Positions 58,022 to 64,000 of a stretch of 64,000 nt of DNA are shown one piece after another. How positions within the stretch are numbered: position 1 is the first letter of the stretch; every line of letters starts with the position of its first letter. Made by a program: the position numbers and the translations under genes. The notes below the pieces were generated by a model that made no database searches, was not told where the DNA came from, and saw only the letters and a list, made by a program, of their open reading frames with translations. The stretch comes from Actinomadura sp. 7K507 (GTDB lineage: Bacteria > Actinomycetota > Actinomycetes > Streptosporangiales > Streptosporangiaceae): contig NZ_SMKK01000007.1 of assembly GCF_004348425.1 (NCBI RefSeq), positions 1 through 64,000 of the forward strand, written 5' to 3'.

Positions 58022-59590
58022 ATGAGCACGCCTTTTTCCGTTCGGGACGAGCTGGCGCGGGGCGCCGGAGGACACGTCGTCAGCCGGCGCGGCTTCCTGG
58101 CGGGGGCGGGCGCGGTCGCGGCCACCGGGCTGCTGGGCGGCTGCGGCTCCGGGGAGGCCGGCGGCGCCCGGCGGTTCCGGGCCGCGTTCGCCGCGGGCGG
58201 CTCGCAGGAGAGCATGGACCCGCACGTCGCGCCCAACTTCGTCGACCAGGTCCGCGCCAAGGCGATGTACGACACGCTCGCCACCTTCGACGACGACATG
58301 TCGGTCCGCGCGCGGCTGGCCGAGTCGTGGGAGAGCGACGATTCCGGAACCCGCTGGAACGTGCGGCTGCGGGAGGCGCGGTTCCACGACGGGGCGCCCG
58401 TCACCGCCGAGGACGTCCTCCACACCTACCGGCGGGTCGCCGATCCCGCCACCGGGTCGCCGTCCCAGCAGCTCATGTCGGCGGTCGACTTCGGCGCCAG
58501 CCGGGCCGGCGGGCAGCGTGAGCTGACGCTGGTGCTGGAGCGTCCCGACTTCTGGTTCCCCAACGCCCTGGCGGGTGTCGGCACCGAGATCATCCCGGCG
58601 GGCACGACGGACTTCCGGAACCCGGTCGGGTCCGGCCCCTTCCGCTTCGGTTCCTTCAGGCCCGGCGGTCCGGCGCTGTTCAAGCGCTGGGACGGGCACT
58701 GGGCCGGAATTCCGGAGATCGAAGAGCTGGAGATCGTCCCCGCGAACGAGGAGGCCGCGCGGGTCAACGCCCTGCTGTCCGGGCAGGTGCACTACGCGGC
58801 CGACCTGTCGGGCGCCTCGGTGAACCGCCTCAAGGGCGAGAAGTCGGCGCGGCTGCTGACGGCGCCGCGCGCGACGGCACAGCAGATCCTGCTCAGCCGC
58901 GAACGCGACCCGTTCTCGGACCTGCGGCTGGTCGAGGCGTTCCAGCTCGGCATCGACCGGGAGGCGCTGGCCCGGGTCGCGCTGGCCGGGCACGGCGAGC
59001 CGGGCAACGACCTGTTCGGCAAGGGCCTCCACGGCTACCCGGGCGACCTGGAACCGCGTGAACGCGACGTCGACCGGGCGCGCGGGCTCGTCCGCGACGC
59101 GGGGGCCGACGGCCTGGAGATCCGGTTGCAGACCAGCACGCTGGACGCCGCCTGGGAGCCGGCCGCCGCCCTGATCGCCAGGCAGCTCGGCGAGATCGGG
59201 CTGAAGGTCGCCCCGCACACCCTGGCGGCGGCGACGTACTTCAGCGAGATGAAGGACCGGCGGAGCGTCGCGGCCTTCAACACGACCTCGACGCTTCCGT
59301 TGGCGTCCTTTCTCGAGCAGCGGCTGCGCGGCCGAGCGGCCCGGAACATGACCGGGTTCGGGTCCGCGGAGTTCGACGAGCTGCTGGACAAGGCCCGCAC
59401 CACCCGCGAGGAGAAGGACCGCCAGGAACTGATGGCCCGCGCCCAGCGGATCGCCCGCGACGAGTCCGGCCTGATCGTGTGGGGGTTCTCCGACGCCAAC
59501 GACGGCGTCTCCGCGTCCGTGCGCGGGCTGCGCGCCGCCCCGCCCAACTCCCACGACTGGGCCAGGTTCGACCAGGTCACGCTCGGCTGA
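58022..59590 (+). CDS. Oligopeptide/nickel-type ABC substrate-binding lipoprotein, riboswitch-controlled
   Basis: A 522-residue family-5 solute-binding protein (DppA/NikA/OppA type). It begins at ATG 58022 after GGAAGGAT. The signal looks like a Tat-type lipoprotein: SRRGFLAGAGAVAATGLLGGC, twin arginine then lipobox. Mature motifs: AESWESDDSGTRWNVRLRE, RFHDGAPVTAEDVLHTYRRV, GSGPFRFGSF and GIDREALARVAL. Control by a cobalamin riboswitch suggests uptake of cobalt, a cobalt chelate or a cobalamin precursor instead of peptides; the substrate is inferred only from regulation. Confidence 0.9.
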   Translation: MSTPFSVRDELARGAGGHVVSRRGFLAGAGAVAATGLLGGCGSGEAGGARRFRAAFAAGGSQESMDPHVAPNFVDQVRAKAMYDTLATFDDDMSVRARLAESWESDDSGTRWNVRLREARFHDGAPVTAEDVLHTYRRVADPATGSPSQQLMSAVDFGASRAGGQRELTLVLERPDFWFPNALAGVGTEIIPAGTTDFRNPVGSGPFRFGSFRPGGPALFKRWDGHWAGIPEIEELEIVPANEEAARVNALLSGQVHYAADLSGASVNRLKGEKSARLLTAPRATAQQILLSRERDPFSDLRLVEAFQLGIDREALARVALAGHGEPGNDLFGKGLHGYPGDLEPRERDVDRARGLVRDAGADGLEIRLQTSTLDAAWEPAAALIARQLGEIGLKVAPHTLAAATYFSEMKDRRSVAAFNTTSTLPLASFLEQRLRGRAARNMTGFGSAEFDELLDKARTTREEKDRQELMARAQRIARDESGLIVWGFSDANDGVSASVRGLRAAPPNSHDWARFDQVTLG

Positions 59591-59591
59591 G

Positions 59592-60539
59592 GTGGGCCGC
59601 TACACCGCCCGGCGGTGCGTGCTCGCGGTCGCCCAGTGCCTGGTCGTACTCGTCGCGGTCTTCGCGCTGGGAGCGCTGCTGCCCGGCGACACCGCCGGCG
59701 TGCTGCTCGCCGAGCAGGGCACGCCCGAGCAGGTCGCCGCGCTCCGCGAGCGGCTCGGCCTGGACCGGCCCGCGTGGGAGCGGTTCGGGGACTGGTTCGG
59801 CGGGCTGCTCACCGGAGACCTCGGGCGGTCGCTGATGACGGGCGTGCCGGTCGCCGGGGAGGTCGGCCGCCGGCTCACCGACTCGCTGGTGCTGGCCCTG
59901 CCCGCGTTCGTCCTGGTGATCGCGGCGGCGCCGCTGCTCGGCATCGTCACGGGGATGCGCGAGGGGACCCGCCTCGACCGGACCCTGAACGCCGCCGCGG
60001 TGGTGCTGCACGCGGTGCCGGAGTTCGTCCTCGGGCTGCTCATGATCGCGTCCCTGTCGCTGGCCACCGGGCTGCTCCCGGCCACCGCCGTCGGGCTGAA
60101 CGGCACCGCGCTGCTCGCCCAGCCGGCCGTGCTGGTCATGCCGGTGATCGCGCTGGCCGCCCGGCAGGTGTGCGATCTGGCCCGGCAGATCCGCGCCGGG
60201 GTCGCGCAGCAGCGGGACGGCCCGCTCGCCGAGCACCTGCGGCTCCTGGGCATGCGGGAGCGGACCGTGGTCGTGCGGCACATCGTGCCCAACGCGCTGG
60301 GGCCGGCCGCGCAGCAGTTCGCGCGCTGCGTCGAGGGCCTGCTCGGCGGCGCCGTGCTCGTCGAGGCCCTGTTCGGCGTGCAGGGCCTCGGCACCGGCTT
60401 CGTCGAGGCCGCGCAGAACCGCGACGTCCCTCTGGTGCAGGGATACGCGCTGCTGTTCGCCGGGACGGCCGTCGTCGTGCACCTCGCCGGTGACCTGGCG
60501 TCCCACCGGCTGGCTCCGCGCAGGGAGGCCACGGCGTGA
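59592..60539 (+). CDS. ABC transporter permease (DppB/NikB type)
   Basis: A 315-residue permease. GTG 59592 is just after the preceding stop. The N-terminal helix is followed by the extracellular LLGLDRP-like RERLGLDRPAWERFGDW and TGDLGRSLMTGVPV, typical of DppB/NikB. The EAA-type loop is ERTVVVRHIVPNALGPAAQQ, contacting the ATPase. About six transmembrane helices. The next permease overlaps by 4 bp. Confidence 0.92.
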   Translation: MGRYTARRCVLAVAQCLVVLVAVFALGALLPGDTAGVLLAEQGTPEQVAALRERLGLDRPAWERFGDWFGGLLTGDLGRSLMTGVPVAGEVGRRLTDSLVLALPAFVLVIAAAPLLGIVTGMREGTRLDRTLNAAAVVLHAVPEFVLGLLMIASLSLATGLLPATAVGLNGTALLAQPAVLVMPVIALAARQVCDLARQIRAGVAQQRDGPLAEHLRLLGMRERTVVVRHIVPNALGPAAQQFARCVEGLLGGAVLVEALFGVQGLGTGFVEAAQNRDVPLVQGYALLFAGTAVVVHLAGDLASHRLAPRREATA

Positions 60540-61365
60540 GGGCCGGGGGCGTGAGGGCCGCGACGCCGCGCCCGCGCCGGGGAGGGCTCGCGCTGGTGCT
60601 GCTCGGGGTGCCGGTGCTGCTCGCCGTCGCCGGGCCGCTGGTGGCGGGCTCCCCGGACCCGCCGTCCGGGGCCGCGGCGCTGCCGTCGCGGCCGCCCGGC
60701 GGCGGCCATCCGCTGGGCACCGACCTGCTGGGCCGCGACGTGTTCGCGCTGGTCCTGCGCGGCGGCCCGTCCGTCCTGGGCACCACGGCCGGGGCGCTGC
60801 TGCTCGGCTACGCCGCCGGGGTGCCGCTGGGGCTGCTGGCGGCGGGGGCGCGGCGGCTGGTCGACGAGGCGGTGATGCGGTCGCTGGACCTGCTGCTGGC
60901 ACTGCCCGGCCTGCTCGTGCTCATGACGCTCGCCGCGACCGACCACCGCGGCCGGTTCTGGCTGCTGGCCGCCGCCGGGACGCTGCAGATCCCGCCGATC
61001 GCCCGCCTGGTGCGGGGCGCCGCGCTCGCACCGGCCACCCGCACGACCGTGGAGGCGCTGCGGATGCAGGGACACGGCTGGTGCTACGTCCACCTGCGCC
61101 ACCTCGCCCGGGAACTCGCCGCGCCGATCGCGACCGACGCCGGTACCCGCTTCTCTATCGTGCTGTACCTGCTGGCCTCGGCGAACTTCCTCGGGCTGGG
61201 ACTGCCGTCCACGTCGCCCGACTGGGCCGTCCTGATCGAGCGCAACGCCGACGCGCTCTTCCTGCAGCCCGCGGCGGTGCTGGTGCCCGCCGGACTGCTG
61301 ATGTCGGTGTGCGTCGGCGCCAACCTGCTCGTCGATCGTTGCCTGGCGAACCGGAGGAACACCCG

Positions 61366-61369
<4 letters not shown>
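60536..61369 (+). CDS. ABC transporter permease (DppC/NikC type)
   Basis: A 277-residue permease starting at GTG 60536 within the previous gene's stop. It has the DppC hallmarks HPLGTDLLGRDVFALVL near the N-terminus and a loop RMQGHGWCYVHLRHLARELA. About six helices. It pairs with the DppB-type permease to form the importer channel. Confidence 0.9.
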
Positions 61370-62849
<1,480 letters not shown>

Positions 62850-62853
<4 letters not shown>

Positions 62854-62881
62854 CAGGCGCGAGAGCCGAACCGTACGGTTC
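62850..62881 (+). promoter_or_regulatory. Promoter of the second riboswitch transcript with an overlapping palindrome
   Basis: TTGACA at 62850-62855 and TACGGT at 62874-62879 with 18-base spacing form a good actinobacterial promoter, starting inside the stop codon of the ATPase gene. The perfect 14-bp palindrome GAACCGTACGGTTC (62868-62881) covers the -10, so a dimeric repressor could act here in addition to the riboswitch. Confidence 0.6.
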
Positions 62882-62885
62882 GCCT

Positions 62886-62990
62886 GATTCACGGTTGTCC
62901 GAGGGAAATCCGGTGAGATGCCGGTGCGGACGCGCCACTGTATCCGGGACGACGATCCCGGGAGCCAGGTCACTCGGGCAGCCGCGACCT
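62886..62990 (+). promoter_or_regulatory. Second cobalamin riboswitch, upstream of a small ORF and cobaltochelatase
   Basis: The core GAAATCCGGTGAGATGCCGG begins near 62905 and runs into CGGACGCGCCACTGTATCC (to about 62944). The partner block GGGAGCCAGGTCACTCGG is near 62960-62977. This is the standard actinobacterial B12 element. The first good ribosome-binding site downstream (GGAGG at 63020-63024) belongs to the small ORF at 63029, which would be its direct target. Confidence 0.85.
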
Positions 62991-63028
62991 CATTGTCCGG
63001 GACGCGCCAGATCCCCTGCGGAGGCACC

Positions 63029-63229
63029 GTGAGCACACTGCCGACTCCAGGCAGCATCCCCCTTCCCCGCCTCGTTCCACGGCCGCCCACGGTTCCCGTG
63101 CTGCTGATCTCCCGTCTCGTCCGGATCGCCAGCGTCCGGGTGGCCGGCGGTGCGGCGTCGCGGACGGGCGGCCACCTGCACGAGCCGGAGCACGGCAGGC
63201 GGCATCCGCTCGGCGCGCGCTGCTGCTAG
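63029..63229 (+). CDS. Small His/Cys-rich protein with CbtB-like C-terminus, riboswitch-controlled
   Basis: A 66-residue ORF from GTG 63029, four bases after a perfect GGAGG. The N-terminus is Pro/Leu-rich (MSTLPTPGSIPLPRLVPRP), then a mildly hydrophobic VPVLLISRLVRIASVRVAGG. The tail HLHEPEHGRRHPLGARCC resembles the metal-binding C-terminus of CbtB cobalt transporter subunits (roughly HExxHDGRHLLGxPCH): His, Glu, His, Arg-His, Leu-Gly and a final Cys line up. A clear transmembrane helix and a cbtA partner are missing, so it may be a divergent CbtB, a small cobalt chaperone or a leader peptide. Its coding status is not certain. Confidence 0.5.
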   Translation: MSTLPTPGSIPLPRLVPRPPTVPVLLISRLVRIASVRVAGGAASRTGGHLHEPEHGRRHPLGARCC

Positions 63230-63308
63230 GGCGGCGTTCGACGTCCTGTTCGGGTGGGCGTGCGACCGGGCACCGCGTCCTGCCCCCGCCGCCGTCCTGA
63301 CCTGAACC

Positions 63309-63347
63309 ACCACGGGCTCCTAACCACGGGCTCACCACCACGGGCTC
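63309..63347 (+). repeat. Three 11-bp repeats with 14-bp period before the cobaltochelatase gene
   Basis: ACCACGGGCTC occurs at 63309-63319, 63323-63333 and 63337-63347. It lies in the 171-bp gap between the small ORF and the TTG start at 63401. No function is evident; slippage or a protein-binding array is possible. Confidence 0.75.
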
Positions 63348-63400
63348 ACCACCGCCGGGAACGGCCGGCGGGTCGCCCATGTCAACCGGAAGGGCATCGT

Positions 63401-64000
63401 TTGAACGCCACCTATCCCTTCAGCGCCGTCGTCGGCATGGACGATCTGAAGCTGGCGCTGCTCCTGAACGCGGTCTCTCCACGAGTCGGCGGCGTGCTGG
63501 TGCGCGGCGAGAAGGGCACCGCGAAATCGACCATCGTCCGGGCGCTGGCCGGGCAGCTGCCCGGCGTGGACGTCGTGGCCGCGTGCCGCTTCGCCTGCGA
63601 CCCGGCCGCGCCGGACGAGTCGTGCCCGGACGGGCCGCACGATCCGGGCGGCCCGTCCGCGCGGCGCCCGGCGGCGCTGGTCGAGCTGCCGGTCGGCGCG
63701 TCCGAGGACCGGCTCGCGGGATCGCTGGACGTCGAGCGGGCTCTCACCGAGGGTGTCAAGGCTTTCGAGCCCGGCCTGCTGGCGGCCGCGCACCGCGGCG
63801 TCCTGTACGTCGACGAGGTGAACCTCCTGCACGACCATCTGGTGGACCTGCTGCTGGACGCCGCCGCGCTCGGTACCTGCTATGTCGAGCGGGAGGGGGT
63901 GTCGGTCCGGCACGCGGCGCGGTTCCTGCTGGTCGGGACGATGAACCCCGAGGAGGGCGAGCTGCGCCCGCAGCTCCTGGACCGGTTCGGGCTGACGGTC
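63401..64000 (+). CDS. Putative cobaltochelatase / magnesium-chelatase-family subunit, 5' part
   Basis: The frame starts at TTG 63401, with GGAAGGG six bases upstream, and is open to the window end (200 codons, no stop). It is the AAA+ part of a ChlI/BchI-like protein: [20 protein letters not shown], Walker A in [11 protein letters not shown], an insertion [18 protein letters not shown] with two Cys, Walker B in [19 protein letters not shown], and the sensor region [20 protein letters not shown]. In actinomycetes such fused chelatase subunits serve cobalt insertion in cobalamin synthesis, consistent with the two B12 riboswitches just upstream. Confidence 0.9.
   Translation, partial: MNATYPFSAVVGMDDLKLALLLNAVSPRVGGVLVRGEKGTAKSTIVRALAGQLPGVDVVAACRFACDPAAPDESCPDGPHDPGGPSARRPAALVELPVGASEDRLAGSLDVERALTEGVKAFEPGLLAAAHRGVLYVDEVNLLHDHLVDLLLDAAALGTCYVEREGVSVRHAARFLLVGTMNPEEGELRPQLLDRFGLTV

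Noticed and set aside
56999-59554. Minus-strand open frame of about 850 codons across the MBL, riboswitch and solute-binding genes
   Set aside because: It spans several real genes and a riboswitch on the other strand; the translation is compositionally typical of a GC-rich shadow.

Overview
The window reads as chromosomal DNA from a high-GC actinomycete. GC is very high throughout, GTG and even TTG starts are common, and genes are packed into operons with 1-4 bp start/stop overlaps. Several families are typical of Actinobacteria: DUF5997, a mycofactocin-type SDR, an ECF sigma factor with a SnoaL tail, TIGR03083-like proteins and paired acyl-CoA dehydrogenases. I would guess the Streptosporangiales/Actinomadura neighbourhood, but that is only an inference. 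No tRNA, rRNA, CRISPR array, insertion sequence or phage gene was seen.

Layout. (1) 1-4208: small unrelated genes (DUF2267-PCD fusion, SnoaL protein, DUF5997 divergent from a DNA-binding-less LysR effector domain, a small membrane protein) separated by relic-like DNA, including the tail of a broken SDR gene. (2) 4209-19997: a carbohydrate catabolic region around a GntR regulator. The leftward arm encodes a 2-hydroxyacid dehydrogenase, an SDR, an alpha-L-rhamnosidase (GH78), a complete sugar ABC importer and an N,N-dimethylformamidase-like protein. The rightward arm encodes an SDR, an amidohydrolase (sugar lactonase type), a Gfo/Idh/MocA oxidoreductase, a VOC protein and a fumarylacetoacetase-family hydrolase. 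The set resembles the non-phosphorylative L-rhamnose/L-fucose route without its dehydratase. (3) 20048-38841: an amine/amide/acyl-CoA region with aldehyde dehydrogenase, TetR regulator, NylA-like amidase, mycofactocin-type SDR, MAO-like amine oxidase, two crotonases, five acyl-CoA dehydrogenases, acyl-CoA ligase, a 3-hydroxyacyl-CoA-dehydrogenase-like SDR, thiolase and two convergent LysR regulators. Together they could take an amide or amine through aldehyde and acid to acyl-CoA and beta-oxidation. (4) 38856-42940: an FUSC-type membrane protein, then an ECF sigma factor flanked by two paralogous maleylpyruvate-isomerase-like proteins. (5) 43015-57757: an IclR-controlled divergon of unknown substrate. 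Leftward lie M20 hydrolase, RidA and IclR. Rightward lie a ribose-type importer (lipoprotein, permease-ATPase fusion, second permease), two Gfo/Idh/MocA enzymes, class V aminotransferase, aldehyde dehydrogenase, creatininase, a threonine-synthase-like PLP enzyme and a metallo-beta-lactamase-fold protein. (6) 57783-64000: a cobalamin/cobalt region with two cobalamin riboswitches. The first precedes an oligopeptide/nickel-type ABC importer. The second precedes a 66-residue His/Cys-rich small ORF with a CbtB-like tail, then a cobaltochelatase-type AAA+ subunit cut by the window edge.

The points most worth checking are the small riboswitch-controlled CbtB-like ORF with its promoter and palindrome, the NylA-like amidase inside an amine-to-beta-oxidation region, the 20-bp tandem duplication that inserts a six-codon minicistron between two beta-oxidation genes, the uncharacterised IclR operon with 15-bp in-frame tandem repeats in two of its genes, and shared palindromes that may link regulators to promoters.
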